From: JANLSE01 sp038214135
GTDB lineage: Bacteria; Chloroflexota; Chloroflexia; Chloroflexales; Roseiflexaceae
Length of the DNA: 45,962 nucleotides
Assembly: GCA_038214135.1 (NCBI GenBank)
Contig: JBBQSD010000040.1
Coordinates: 1-45,962 of the forward strand
Reading direction: 5' to 3'
Below, in pieces: positions 16,483 through 25,351 of this stretch. A model generated the notes under the pieces. The model worked only from the letters and a program-made list of their open reading frames with translations, was not told the origin of the DNA and searched no databases. The stretch's first letter is position 1, and each line of letters begins with the position of its first letter. The translations under genes were made by a program, and so were the position numbers.

Positions 16483-17082
16483 ATGGAAACACGCAAGCGC
16501 AGCGTTGCCATCCTAATTTTTGATGATGTCGAGCTGCTCGATTTCGCTGGCCCGTTCGAGGTCTTCAGTTCTGCCCGCGATATGCATGGCGATCATGGCC
16601 GCATCATGGATGTGTTTGCCATCGCCGAGACAGCGGCGCCAATTCGCTGCCGCAACGGCCTGGTTGTCCAACCCGAGCATACCCTAGAAACATGCCCACC
16701 CTTTGACATTTTGGTGGTACCGGGCGGCGCTGGCACAATTGCTGTTGTCCAGAGGCCAAACGTGATCGACTGGATTCGCCAGCGCACGACCGAAATCGAA
16801 CTACTGACCAGCGTCTGCACCGGCAGCTTCGTGCTTGCCAAAGTTGGCCTACCAGCAGGAACACCGGTTACGACCTATTGGGAGAGTATTGCACAACTGC
16901 GCGCCGCCTACCCCGAACTAGAGGTGCGCGAGGATAGCCGCTGGGTTGATGCCGGGCCAATCATCACCGGAGCTGGCGTGAGTGCCGGGATCGACATGGC
17001 GCTCTATATTCTCAGCAAGCTCTATGGTGCCGATGTCGCCCGCACCACAGCCATCGGGATCGAATACGATTATTGGAATTAA
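16483..17082 (+). CDS. DJ-1/PfpI family protein
   Basis: A 199-residue class I glutamine amidotransferase-like protein of the DJ-1/PfpI type. The nucleophile elbow is SVCTGSFVLA with Cys112, and an acidic partner lies in FDDVELLDFAGPFEVF (Glu17). DILVVPGGAG and TYWESIAQL are also typical. The sequence resembles isonitrile hydratase and the sensor half of GlxA-type regulators, but no AraC domain follows. Substrate unknown. GGAGG lies 8 bases before the ATG. It is divergent from the phn operon, which does not by itself show a link to phosphonates. Confidence 0.85.
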   Translation: METRKRSVAILIFDDVELLDFAGPFEVFSSARDMHGDHGRIMDVFAIAETAAPIRCRNGLVVQPEHTLETCPPFDILVVPGGAGTIAVVQRPNVIDWIRQRTTEIELLTSVCTGSFVLAKVGLPAGTPVTTYWESIAQLRAAYPELEVREDSRWVDAGPIITGAGVSAGIDMALYILSKLYGADVARTTAIGIEYDYWN

Positions 17083-17221
17083 GCTCTGTCTGAATGAGCG
17101 TCGCTGGCTCTTGTACGCCCGTGGCACAATTCAACGCCAAGCCAGCCCTGGCCCACGGGCGCAGAAACTGCGCCCTGATGCCGTAAGGACGCAGCGCGCT
17201 GCGTCCCGACAAGGATCTTTC

Positions 17222-17566
17222 ATGCTCAGCATATCTCGTATCCTCACCGCATTCCTGTTGATCTGTGCCACACTGGCTCTAAGCGCCTGCACAGGCCAGG
17301 CCAGCAAAGCCACCTACAATGTCAGCGGGCCAGATGGAATCAATGTGATCGTGCGCTATCGCATCCCAGGCGGCGAAGAAAAACAAGAGAATGTCGCGCT
17401 CCCCTGGAAGCTGGAGGTTAGCTACACAAGCGGGCAGCAACTCGAACTGATCGCCGATAACACAAGCAGGGCGGGCAAGATTGCCTGTAGCATTACCCTG
17501 GCTGGCCAAACCACACCCGCCGCCACCAGCGAGGGCGAAGACCAAGCGACATGTATGGTCAAGTAG
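17222..17566 (+). CDS. Small lipoprotein, MmpS-like fold
   Basis: A 114-residue secreted lipoprotein: MLSISRILTAFLLICATLA is a signal peptide ending in the lipobox LSAC. The mature part (VIVRYRIPGGEEKQENVALPW... then AGKIACSITLAGQ) has the strand pattern and paired cysteines of MmpS-type extracytoplasmic domains. I infer this from pattern only. AAGGA lies about 9 bases before the ATG. It is followed at once by a 14-base-pair hairpin and stands alone. Confidence 0.7.
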   Translation: MLSISRILTAFLLICATLALSACTGQASKATYNVSGPDGINVIVRYRIPGGEEKQENVALPWKLEVSYTSGQQLELIADNTSRAGKIACSITLAGQTTPAATSEGEDQATCMVK

Positions 17567-17567
17567 C

Positions 17568-17614
17568 GGCATATGCGCTACGCCTCAATCCCGTACGGAT
17601 GTAGCGCATATGCC
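17568..17614 (+). terminator. Inverted repeat after the lipoprotein gene
   Basis: Perfect 14-base arms GGCATATGCGCTAC/GTAGCGCATATGCC enclose a 19-base loop and begin 2 bases after the stop codon. There is no T run, so it may be a stabilising 3' hairpin or a rho-dependent pause rather than a classical terminator. Confidence 0.55.
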
Positions 17615-17627
17615 CAAATCACTTACT

Positions 17628-17666
17628 CCCCTCTCCCCGCGTGGGAGAGGGATGGGGGGTGAGGGG
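17628..17666. repeat. GC-rich palindromic repeat, second copy
   Basis: CCCCTCTCCC and GGGAGAGGGA arms followed by GGGGGTGAGGGG. It is the same family as the copy inside phnJ, here in the leader of the DUF385 gene. Confidence 0.75.
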
Positions 17667-17685
17667 TTTACCAGGAGCACAGAAT

Positions 17686-18147
17686 ATGACATCAACCAAA
17701 CCAGCGCCATCATTGCAAGATCGGGCAATGCGTGCATTCGCGCGGGCCGCCATTAGCGTCCATACCTTCCTCTATCGGCAGACCAACGGCGCATTTGGTG
17801 GCAAGATGGGTCCAAACAAGATCCTGCTGCTCACTACTATCGGGCGCAGAACGGGCAAACAGCACACATGGCCGCTTGTTTTCTTTCAGGATAACAAACA
17901 GATTATGGTCGTTGCCTCCAATGGCGGTGCAGATCGGCATCCCGCCTGGTTTCTCAATTTGCAGCAGCACCCACGCGCCACCATTCAGATCGGCGGCACA
18001 CAGACCAAGGTACGCGCACAGGCGGCTAGCGGTGCCGAACGCGATCAATTATGGCGGGTTATCATCAGCCAAGGACCACAATTCGCCAACTACCAGACAA
18101 ACACAAAACGTGAGATTCCGGTTGTCGTTCTCACTCCAGAAGTGTAG
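17686..18147 (+). CDS. F420-dependent nitroreductase/quinone reductase family (DUF385) protein
   Basis: A 153-residue split-barrel flavin-fold protein. LLLTTIGRRTGKQHTWPLVFF, VVASNGGADRHPAWFLNLQQHP and the EIPVVVLTP ending are the typical core of deazaflavin-dependent nitroreductases (Ddn-like). Family members use reduced coenzyme F420 to reduce quinones or nitro compounds, which suggests the host makes F420. Start at 17686 with AGGAG about 9 bases upstream. It is followed by the fumarylacetoacetase-family gene on the same strand. Confidence 0.88.
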   Translation: MTSTKPAPSLQDRAMRAFARAAISVHTFLYRQTNGAFGGKMGPNKILLLTTIGRRTGKQHTWPLVFFQDNKQIMVVASNGGADRHPAWFLNLQQHPRATIQIGGTQTKVRAQAASGAERDQLWRVIISQGPQFANYQTNTKREIPVVVLTPEV

Positions 18148-18236
18148 ATCGGCATTTGACACACTCTGCCCCTACGAGTACCATCCCTGCTCATAGCGAG
18201 CAAAACACAATTGTTCTTGCTCAAAGAAGAGGCATC

Positions 18237-19262
18237 ATGCGGCTGATCAGCTTCCAGTATCTCGATCTCTTCCCGCGCGTCGGAGCACTCCTTGGCGGCG
18301 CGGTGGTCGATCTTTCGGCTGCGGCACCACTCGCCTTCGAGAACCAGGATGAGGCACGCTGGGATATTCTCGCCATGCTGCGCGGCGAACCAGATGGCAT
18401 GGGCCTTGAAGGGGCGCACGAGATCGTCGCAGCCGTCCTCGATCAGCTTGGCATCGGTGATCCCGATGAGTTGATCGATGATGCCGAGCGCATCTTCGAC
18501 ACACTTGGGGCTGTTTCAATTGGCGGTGCTTCCATGCTACTACCGCTCGATGAAGTGCGTATGTTGGCACCACTTCCACGCCCAAACAGCCTACGCGATT
18601 TCTATGCCTTCGAACAGCATGTCGCTGCTGCTGCCCGCAACCGTGGCCGCGATGTCGCACCGGCCTGGTACGATATCCCGGTGTTCTATTTCGGCAACCA
18701 CAATGCAATCTATGGCCCAGAAGAACTTATTCCAATGCCGCGTACCCATTCGCTCGATTATGAGCTTGAGATCGCCTGTGTGATTGGCCGGGCTGGCCGC
18801 GATATTGCCGAAGAGGATGCCAGTGAGTATATCGCCGGGCTGACAATCCTGAACGATTGGAGTGCCCGCGATCTCCAAGCGCAGGAAGTGACCGTTGGGT
18901 TGGGGCCTGCCAAGGGCAAGGATTTCGCTACATCACTCGGCCCATGGCTCGTAACCCTGGATGAGCTTGAATCGCACGCGCTATTCGATGGCCGCTATGA
19001 TCTTGAGATGATCGCCCGTGTGAACGATAGCGAATACTCACGCGGCAATCTGCGCTCGATCTCCTACACCTTTGGGCAGATGATCGCCAGGGCCTCACAG
19101 GATTGTAACCTGTATCCCGGTGATGTGATTGGCACCGGCACCGTTGGCAGCGGCTGCCTGCTCGAACTCACCGGCGGCAAAGGGCCATGGCTGGTACCAG
19201 ACGATGTGGTTGAGCTAGAAGTGACAGGGCTGGGCGTGCTACGCAATCGCATCATCCAATAG
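18237..19262 (+). CDS. Fumarylacetoacetate hydrolase family protein
   Basis: A 341-residue FAH-fold enzyme. The metal-site glutamates fall in LDYELEIACVIG, and GLTILNDWSARDLQ, KGKDFATSLGPWLV and GTGTVGSGCLLEL complete the family core. Members hydrolyse or decarboxylate acyl-pyruvates and related 2-keto acids with Mg2+. The N-terminal extension of about 120 residues is like the longer FAH proteins. AAGAGG lies before the ATG at 18237. It is followed 21 bases later by the membrane glycosyltransferase-like gene. Substrate not predictable. Confidence 0.87.
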   Translation: MRLISFQYLDLFPRVGALLGGAVVDLSAAAPLAFENQDEARWDILAMLRGEPDGMGLEGAHEIVAAVLDQLGIGDPDELIDDAERIFDTLGAVSIGGASMLLPLDEVRMLAPLPRPNSLRDFYAFEQHVAAAARNRGRDVAPAWYDIPVFYFGNHNAIYGPEELIPMPRTHSLDYELEIACVIGRAGRDIAEEDASEYIAGLTILNDWSARDLQAQEVTVGLGPAKGKDFATSLGPWLVTLDELESHALFDGRYDLEMIARVNDSEYSRGNLRSISYTFGQMIARASQDCNLYPGDVIGTGTVGSGCLLELTGGKGPWLVPDDVVELEVTGLGVLRNRIIQ

Positions 19263-19283
19263 GATGCATCTTAAAGGATTTCG

Positions 19284-21416
19284 ATGTTCACCCATGGTCG
19301 TCGATGGTTCAGCGCCTGGTATGCCGCAAACATCATCTGTTCATTGCTGATCGCTGCAGGCGCTGCTATCCTCGCCCCACTGCCAATCTGTGTTATCGGC
19401 GCTGGCGATGATATTGGCTGTGCGCGTGGGTTCCAAACCCGTGAGGGCGATCAACGGCCATTCCGTTGGACCGACGACCATGCCGATGTGCTGTTGACAG
19501 GTGTTGGTTGGGGCGGCCCACAGGCGATCAGCATCACCCTTGCCGCTCCACGGCCACAGGACGTGGCGCAACCAAGAGTCACACTCTCTGTCGCTGGCCT
19601 CGCAGTAACCCTCAGCGCACCCGCCGCACCACGGCGCTATACACTGCTGGTGCCGCCGCCGCTGCCCGCTGCCAACACACAGACACTCAGCATCTCCAGC
19701 GAAACCTTTGTGCCACCACGCGATAGCCGCGATCTCGGTGTGGCGATCTATGAGGCCCGCGCACTGCCAACTACGGCTCCACGCATACCAGCGCTTCTAC
19801 CACTCTTGGCGCTCGCCATCATTGGCGTTGCGCTCACACGGCTGCTTGAATTGCCAAGGCAGATCGCATCCTTATTGGACAGACTCCTACGATATATCAC
19901 GCCCCTGCTGATCGTCGCATTGTTGGCCACCCTATCGGTATTCATGCCAATGCGAGTGATCCCGTTTTTGCCCGGATTGGCGGCCATTCTCGCGCTGGCT
20001 GCGTGGGGCTTACCCCGACTCGGGCTTGATCGTCTGCCATATCCAATTTGGGTGGCTGCATATGCTGGTGCAGCGCTCGATGCACTCTTGGTTGCCAATC
20101 GCGTGCAGGGCGAATGGATTGTGCTGATCCTGGCGTTACAGGCAAGCCTACTGATCTGGGGCGTGTCCACAGCCCTACACCACAGAATCGATATCGGCAG
20201 CCTATTGGGCGTTGCACTGTTGATACGCCTGCTGGCTTTTGCCACACGCCTACTCAGCGGCAATGCTGCTGTCGATCCCGATACTGAACTGTTCTATAAC
20301 TATGGCCGTGCGACGATAGAACTTGGTGTCCCGATTGTCGAATATCCATCCGGCGCATTGATCGCCTGGTCGCTTCTGGCGCTCCCCGCCAGCCGCGAAC
20401 TGTTCGCCCTGCTCATGCCATTGTTAAACCTAGCCTGTGATCTCGCAATTGTATGGGGTATCGCAACAATCGCCACAAGCGAGAAGATCGCGGGGCATAC
20501 CAGTATGATGGCGCTGGCATTGTGCTATGCACTCACGCCACTGCTGCTGCCATTCTGGCATGGGAAATATGATCCATTGCCCACAGCACTCCTAGTCATC
20601 GGTTTGGCATTCTTCGCCAACAATCGGTTTGGCCGTTTTGGTTGGAGTGGGGCTGCACTCGGGCTTGGCGGCACGATCAAATGGGTGCCCTGGTTAGCAG
20701 TTCCGATTGTGGGCTGGCAGTTGTTCAGGGTAGCTATCAGCCAGCAACCAGCAGCAAATAAAGCTGTGTACATCGCTGATCGGTGGGCCATCGTTTCTTT
20801 CCTGTTTGGGCTGATTCTGGCTATTTTGGCGACATCACTTCCATTTGCGCTCCGCGATTGGCAGGCATTTCTAACGCCATATACAGTTCAGGGATCGCGC
20901 CCACTGATCGGAGAGAGTATCTGGTTTCTTCTAGCTATCCTGTTCGAGCCAGGGCTATTCAGCAAACTCAGCGCGCCCTGGAGTGGCACCGAGTCAAGCG
21001 TCATAACGCCAACAATCACACTCGCGGGGCAGGCATTCGCCCTAGTTGCGCTTGGCCTGGCTGCCATGCTGCGCCCAATCGATCAGCGCCGTACGCTGGC
21101 GCTGGCAGCACTCGCACCAGCCACATTTCTGCTGCTCAACCGTGTCTATAGCCCCCAATACGCACTACCAATCGCCGCCAGCCTGTTGATCGCCGGAGCC
21201 GCTGTATTGCATAGCCATCGCGATCTGCTCATCCTGGTGATCGCCATTACCATTATGCAAGCCGCCAACCTGCTGATCTGGCCCTACACCCGTAGCTACT
21301 GGCTGATTCCATCGGCAGTTCAGTTTGCTGCCGGAATCGGCGCGATAATCTGGCTAGCGATACGAGCCACGAGGAGTCAGGAGTCAGGAGTCAGGAGTCG
21401 CACTTATTTGATGTGA
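19284..21416 (+). CDS. Polytopic membrane protein, glycosyltransferase-like
   Basis: A 710-residue membrane protein. A signal-anchor-like N terminus is followed by an extracytoplasmic beta-rich part of about 130 residues, then some 12 hydrophobic segments. The pattern, with the cytoplasm-facing YGRATIELG...EYPSG and WHGKYDPLPT loops, resembles polyprenyl-phosphate-dependent (GT-C/DUF2029) mannosyltransferases, but I see no decisive catalytic motif. AAAGGA lies 6 bases before the ATG. The last dozen residues (SQESGVRSRTYLM) are translated from a GGAGTCA heptamer array. It precedes a lipoprotein with a glycosidase-like fold. Confidence 0.75.
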   Translation: MFTHGRRWFSAWYAANIICSLLIAAGAAILAPLPICVIGAGDDIGCARGFQTREGDQRPFRWTDDHADVLLTGVGWGGPQAISITLAAPRPQDVAQPRVTLSVAGLAVTLSAPAAPRRYTLLVPPPLPAANTQTLSISSETFVPPRDSRDLGVAIYEARALPTTAPRIPALLPLLALAIIGVALTRLLELPRQIASLLDRLLRYITPLLIVALLATLSVFMPMRVIPFLPGLAAILALAAWGLPRLGLDRLPYPIWVAAYAGAALDALLVANRVQGEWIVLILALQASLLIWGVSTALHHRIDIGSLLGVALLIRLLAFATRLLSGNAAVDPDTELFYNYGRATIELGVPIVEYPSGALIAWSLLALPASRELFALLMPLLNLACDLAIVWGIATIATSEKIAGHTSMMALALCYALTPLLLPFWHGKYDPLPTALLVIGLAFFANNRFGRFGWSGAALGLGGTIKWVPWLAVPIVGWQLFRVAISQQPAANKAVYIADRWAIVSFLFGLILAILATSLPFALRDWQAFLTPYTVQGSRPLIGESIWFLLAILFEPGLFSKLSAPWSGTESSVITPTITLAGQAFALVALGLAAMLRPIDQRRTLALAALAPATFLLLNRVYSPQYALPIAASLLIAGAAVLHSHRDLLILVIAITIMQAANLLIWPYTRSYWLIPSAVQFAAGIGAIIWLAIRATRSQESGVRSRTYLM
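21372..21400 (+). repeat. Heptamer array inside the 3' end of a coding region
   Basis: Four GGAGTCA units in tandem lie within the last codons of the membrane protein gene. The array length is not a multiple of three, so unit gain or loss would change the protein's end. Confidence 0.75.
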
Positions 21417-21467
21417 TTGGAGAATACAAACTCTGGCGGGCTGCTCATGGATCGTTCGCATCACGCC

Positions 21468-21549
21468 CCGCAGGCTGAAGCCTGCGGCTAATAGTTCGTT
21501 TGCGTTTTGCCGCAGGCAGCGCCCCCTTGCCGCAGGCTTCAGCCTGCGG
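21468..21549. repeat. CCGCAGGCT-type palindromic repeats
   Basis: Two 20-base palindromes (21468-21487 with centre TGA, and 21530-21549 with centre TTC), each with arms CCGCAGGCT and AGCCTGCGG, plus a partial CCGCAGGC copy between them. A related copy is at 35376-35395. Intergenic. Confidence 0.8.
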
Positions 21550-21610
21550 ATGAGAGGCGTCTATCGATTCATCATTCTGAATCCTCATTTCAGCCACCCA
21601 TAAATCTTGG

Positions 21611-21616
21611 TATAAT
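21611..21616 (+). promoter_or_regulatory. Possible -10 box of the lipoprotein gene
   Basis: TATAAT lies 51 bases before the ATG of the glycosidase-like lipoprotein gene. No good -35 match sits 16-18 bases upstream, so this is weak. Confidence 0.35.
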
Positions 21617-21666
21617 ACAGCGCATGAGATCCAGCATTCATCGCGAATCAACAGCATTAGGCAACG

Positions 21667-23703
21667 ATGCCCAAACAACACCGCCCGCGTCTCAATCATA
21701 ATCGCCGCCGATTGCTGGCTCTGTTTGGGAGTGGGTTGCTTGCCGCTTGTGGTGCGCCATTGCCCACACCAACACCCACCACTGTGCCAACCCCAAGCAC
21801 TGCACCAACTCCGAGCGATCCGCCGATCATACCACCAACACCAGCTTCAAGCCCAACCCCGGCACCAATCGAATTCAGCGCCCCCGCACTTGCCGAACCA
21901 CTTATGCCGCTGACAATCACAATCCAGGCGCCAGGCCACAACGGGCCAGCCGAACTGAATATAACTGATGCTCAGGGGCGATTGTCCCGTCACGTAATGC
22001 TCACTCTGAACGATGGAAATGGCCAGATTGAAATCCTTCCCCGTGGTGCCCTTGGGCCACAGCGCGCCGAACTCGTGATCAACGGGCGGATGATTGCCAG
22101 CACCGATCAACTATTTATCCTGCGAGCCGAGACGGTGGTGACGACAGGGCAAGCGCGTTTTGATGAGCTCTACCCACGCCTGCGCAACTTCATGCAACAG
22201 GGCCGGTTGAGCTATATGCTTGATGATCAGCGCGTCAGTGGCTACCGCTCACCCGATAACCCACTGCTCTGGCTGCGCGACCACACCTACCAGGCGCGTG
22301 GATTCCGCTATTTCGAACATGATCTGACCAGCCTGATCGATGGATTTCGCAATGCACAGAATCCCAATGGCAGCCTGCCCGATTGGCTGGCCAATCGCAA
22401 TATGGGCATTCTCAAACCAGGGCGCAAAGAAGTCGAGGCCGATGTTGAATTTCTGTTTGTTCAGGCTGTTATGGAAGCCTGGCAGGCCACTGGCGATGAT
22501 ACCTGGCTACAGATGAACCTGAATGCCATGCGGCAGGCACTCGATTATAGTATGAGCGACCCGCAACGCTGGGATGCCGAGCGTGGGCTGGTCAAACGGC
22601 CCTATACCATCGATATGTGGGATTTCTCGTATGGCCCAACAACCCTGGATCCAAGCAATGGCAAACCGGCACCACGGCATTGGATCGATGACAAAACCAT
22701 CTGGGGGATTTTTCATGGGGATAACACAGGCGTAGCCCATGCACTGAATCTGCTGGCACTGGCCGAAGATCATGTTGGCGACCCGCAGGAAGCAGTGCGA
22801 CGGCGTGCCCAGGCGGATGCACTCAAGGATCGGCTGAATGAGGTCAGCTGGAATGGGCGTTTCTTCACCCATTTTGTGCCGCTTACCCCATTCGAACCAG
22901 CCGGCGTCGATCCCGCCGCCCAGTTGAGCCTCTCCAATACCATTGCACTCAATCGTGAGGTATTGCGCAGCAAACAGGGCCGAGCAATTGTCGAAGAATA
23001 TTTCGAGCGTGGCGCTCAGCGCGATCCAACCGTTTTTGCGGAATGGTATAGCATCGATCCGCCCTTTCCTGCTGGAAGCTACGGCCTGGGCGGGCGTCCG
23101 GGAGAAAAACCAGGCGAATATGTCAATGGCGGAATTATGCCATTGGTTGGTGGCGAATTGGCGCGCGGCGCATTCAACCATGGAGCCGAACGCTATGCCT
23201 TCGAGATCCTGCACCGCTACTATTTTCTGATCAGCACCACCAGCGCAACCTATCTGTGGTATTACCCAGTTGGCAGCCCTGGCATTTCGGGTGTGGACAC
23301 ACTCCCAACCGATGGCTGGGGAGCCTCTGCGATGCTGGCTGCACTGATCGAGGGTGCTGCTGGGATCGAGGATCGCGGCGTGCGCTACAATCACACCCGC
23401 CTTAGCCCACGTTGGGCCGCAACTGCGGATGTGCGGAATGTACGGGCAGTCGCCAGCTATGCCGCATCGGATGGCTATGCCGCCTATCGCTGGGAGCAAG
23501 GCCAGCAATCTATTCGGCTGGAATATACCGGCTCAGGCACGCAGGTTGAACTGCGAATACTGCTCCCTGAAACGGTTTCATCTGTGGCACACATAACATT
23601 GGATGATACACCAGCCACCTACGAAATCCGCGATTTCTTCGGCAGCCGATATGTGATCCTAGAATCGAAAACGGGCAGTGGTGTGCTGGAGGTGGATTGG
23701 TAG
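21667..23703 (+). CDS. Six-hairpin glycosidase-like lipoprotein
   Basis: A 678-residue secreted lipoprotein. The N terminus has an RRR-LLALF twin-arginine-like stretch and a lipobox ending LLAAC (Cys28). A Pro/Thr linker of about 40 residues follows, then a beta-sandwich of about 100 residues, and from about residue 165 an alpha/alpha barrel with WLRDHTYQARGF, NPNGSLPDWL, EADVEFLFVQAVMEAW and IWGIFHGDNTG. This resembles the six-hairpin glycosidase superfamily. The catalytic acid and specificity cannot be assigned; family placement is inferred from pattern. It probably acts outside the cell on oligosaccharides. It follows a candidate glycosyltransferase. Confidence 0.75.
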   Translation: MPKQHRPRLNHNRRRLLALFGSGLLAACGAPLPTPTPTTVPTPSTAPTPSDPPIIPPTPASSPTPAPIEFSAPALAEPLMPLTITIQAPGHNGPAELNITDAQGRLSRHVMLTLNDGNGQIEILPRGALGPQRAELVINGRMIASTDQLFILRAETVVTTGQARFDELYPRLRNFMQQGRLSYMLDDQRVSGYRSPDNPLLWLRDHTYQARGFRYFEHDLTSLIDGFRNAQNPNGSLPDWLANRNMGILKPGRKEVEADVEFLFVQAVMEAWQATGDDTWLQMNLNAMRQALDYSMSDPQRWDAERGLVKRPYTIDMWDFSYGPTTLDPSNGKPAPRHWIDDKTIWGIFHGDNTGVAHALNLLALAEDHVGDPQEAVRRRAQADALKDRLNEVSWNGRFFTHFVPLTPFEPAGVDPAAQLSLSNTIALNREVLRSKQGRAIVEEYFERGAQRDPTVFAEWYSIDPPFPAGSYGLGGRPGEKPGEYVNGGIMPLVGGELARGAFNHGAERYAFEILHRYYFLISTTSATYLWYYPVGSPGISGVDTLPTDGWGASAMLAALIEGAAGIEDRGVRYNHTRLSPRWAATADVRNVRAVASYAASDGYAAYRWEQGQQSIRLEYTGSGTQVELRILLPETVSSVAHITLDDTPATYEIRDFFGSRYVILESKTGSGVLEVDW

Positions 23704-23742
23704 CGGGCGCGATATAAAGCGGGGGGATTGGGGGCGCAGCCC

Positions 23743-25119
23743 CTAAAATATAATCAAAAACGTCAAATCATTGACATTCGTCTGCGTCGGGCCGGGGCGC
23801 AACAGATCGCCAAGGGCATCAAAAAAAACATAGGCATTATTCTGAGCCAGAAACGCCGCTGGATCAAGCCCGTGTGCCAGGGCGCGATCATTGGTTGCCC
23901 CAGTCACAACCGCACCAGCCGCGTCGGTTGGGCCATCGCCGCCATCGGTTGCTAGGGCCACCAGCAGCACCCCATCCAGCCCTGCGAGCTGGCCAACCGT
24001 TGACAGTGCGAGCTCCTGATTGCGCCCACCACGGCCAGCACCACGCAGTGTCACGGTCGTCTCGCCACCTGCGATAATGCAGCATGGGCGCTGCAAGGGG
24101 TTGCCACTAACGATTACTTCTTGAGCGATTGAAGCCAATAGCCTGCCAACCTCACGCGCCTCACCCTGTAGCGAGGTGGTCAGCAGGAGTGTTGCGAACC
24201 CTGCTGCCTGTGCAACTGCCAGGGCCGCCTCGGCTGCCTGGCGATTACTGCCGATCAACAGATTCTGAACACGCTTGAACAATGGATCACCCGGTTTGGG
24301 TGTCTCTGCACTATCGCCTGCTAACCCACGCCGCAGATGCTCCAGGATCGAGAGCGGCGTTCGCTCAACAATTGCGTAGCGCTCCAGTACGGCATAGGCA
24401 TCCGCAAAGGTCGTCGGATCGGGAACAGTTGGCCCGGAAGCAATCACATCAAATGGATCGCCAATCACATCCGAAAGAATTAATGCTGCGATCTGTGCAT
24501 GCTGTGCCAGATGCGCCAACCCGCCACCCTTAACACTATCGAGGTGTTTACGCAGTGTATTGATCTGATTGATTGTGGCCCCACACGCCAGCAACGCCCG
24601 CGTTAGTACTTGCAGATCATCAAGCGTCACCCCTGCAACCGGATGCGTGAGCAGTGCCGAACCACCGCCAGAGATCAACACAAGCACAAGATCGCGCTCA
24701 GTCACACCCGCCAGCAATTCCGTGATCTGGCCTGCTGCAACAACCCCACGTGCATCCGGCAGTGGATGCCCAGCTTCCAGAATTGTGACACGCGCCAATG
24801 CATCTGTTGCTACAATATCTCCCCGATGACCATCCTTGATCACGGCGATCCCCTGGCTGAATCGATCACCAAGGACGCCAGCAGCAGCCATGATCATTGG
24901 CGCACCGGCCTTGCCAAATGCCACCCCAATCACCCGCTCAATTGCCTCCAGATCATATGCTTGATCGCCAACCAGCAGCGTCGTGCCCTTACAGCGCAGC
25001 ACGCGCCGAACCGCCGCACCGGGCTCGACAGCCTCAATCGCAGCGGCCATCATCTGCACAACAATATCGCCACGCACATGTTCGCGCAGCGATTGGGTGC
25101 TATAGCGCATATCGTTCAT
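23743..25119 (-). CDS. Glycerate 2-kinase (MOFRL family)
   Basis: A 458-residue glycerate kinase of the DUF4147/MOFRL type, which phosphorylates D-glycerate to 2-phosphoglycerate. Landmarks are VIGVAFGKAGAPM, EAGHPLPDARGVVA, LVLISGGGSALL, NTLRKHLDSVKGGGLA, SDVIGDPFDVIASGPT, and in the C-terminal MOFRL domain GGETTVTLRGAGRGGRNQEL and ATDGGDGPTDAAGA. The start at 25119 is chosen by domain content. It lies on the same strand as the glycolate oxidase genes and fits as the next step after glyoxylate has been converted to glycerate. Confidence 0.92.
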   Translation of the reverse strand: MNDMRYSTQSLREHVRGDIVVQMMAAAIEAVEPGAAVRRVLRCKGTTLLVGDQAYDLEAIERVIGVAFGKAGAPMIMAAAGVLGDRFSQGIAVIKDGHRGDIVATDALARVTILEAGHPLPDARGVVAAGQITELLAGVTERDLVLVLISGGGSALLTHPVAGVTLDDLQVLTRALLACGATINQINTLRKHLDSVKGGGLAHLAQHAQIAALILSDVIGDPFDVIASGPTVPDPTTFADAYAVLERYAIVERTPLSILEHLRRGLAGDSAETPKPGDPLFKRVQNLLIGSNRQAAEAALAVAQAAGFATLLLTTSLQGEAREVGRLLASIAQEVIVSGNPLQRPCCIIAGGETTVTLRGAGRGGRNQELALSTVGQLAGLDGVLLVALATDGGDGPTDAAGAVVTGATNDRALAHGLDPAAFLAQNNAYVFFDALGDLLRPGPTQTNVNDLTFLIIF

Positions 25120-25188
25120 GATGGCATGCCTTGAATGCTGCCCCTGCCCCTGGCGTGCGGCAGGAAACCGCTCATTGGTTAGTCTTGT

Positions 25189-25272
25189 CGGGGCTACGCG
25201 CCCCGAACCCTCGGTCGGGGTGGCCCGCCACCCCAACACCCCGGCCAGGACCTTGTCCCTGGACCCTGAATA
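25189..25272. repeat. Cluster of GC-rich hairpins
   Basis: Three hairpins lie in a row: CGGGGC-N5-GCCCCG (25189-25205), GGGGTGG-CCCG-CCACCCC (25217-25234), and CCAGG-type arms around CTTGTC (to 25272). They look like a multi-hairpin interspersed repeat between terC and the glycerate kinase gene. No gene is seen. Confidence 0.6.
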
Positions 25273-25351
25273 CAGATTGGTGGTTCGCCAACGTTGGTTG
25301 GTTATGCCTTGGCTGGGATCTGTATCTGATTGTGGCTAATTCTTGGTTCTA

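Noticed and set aside
22507..23508. A 333-codon open frame on the minus strand inside the glycosidase-like gene
   Set aside because: It is antisense to a well-supported gene, rich in Cys, Trp and His with no domain pattern, and arises from codon bias of the real gene.
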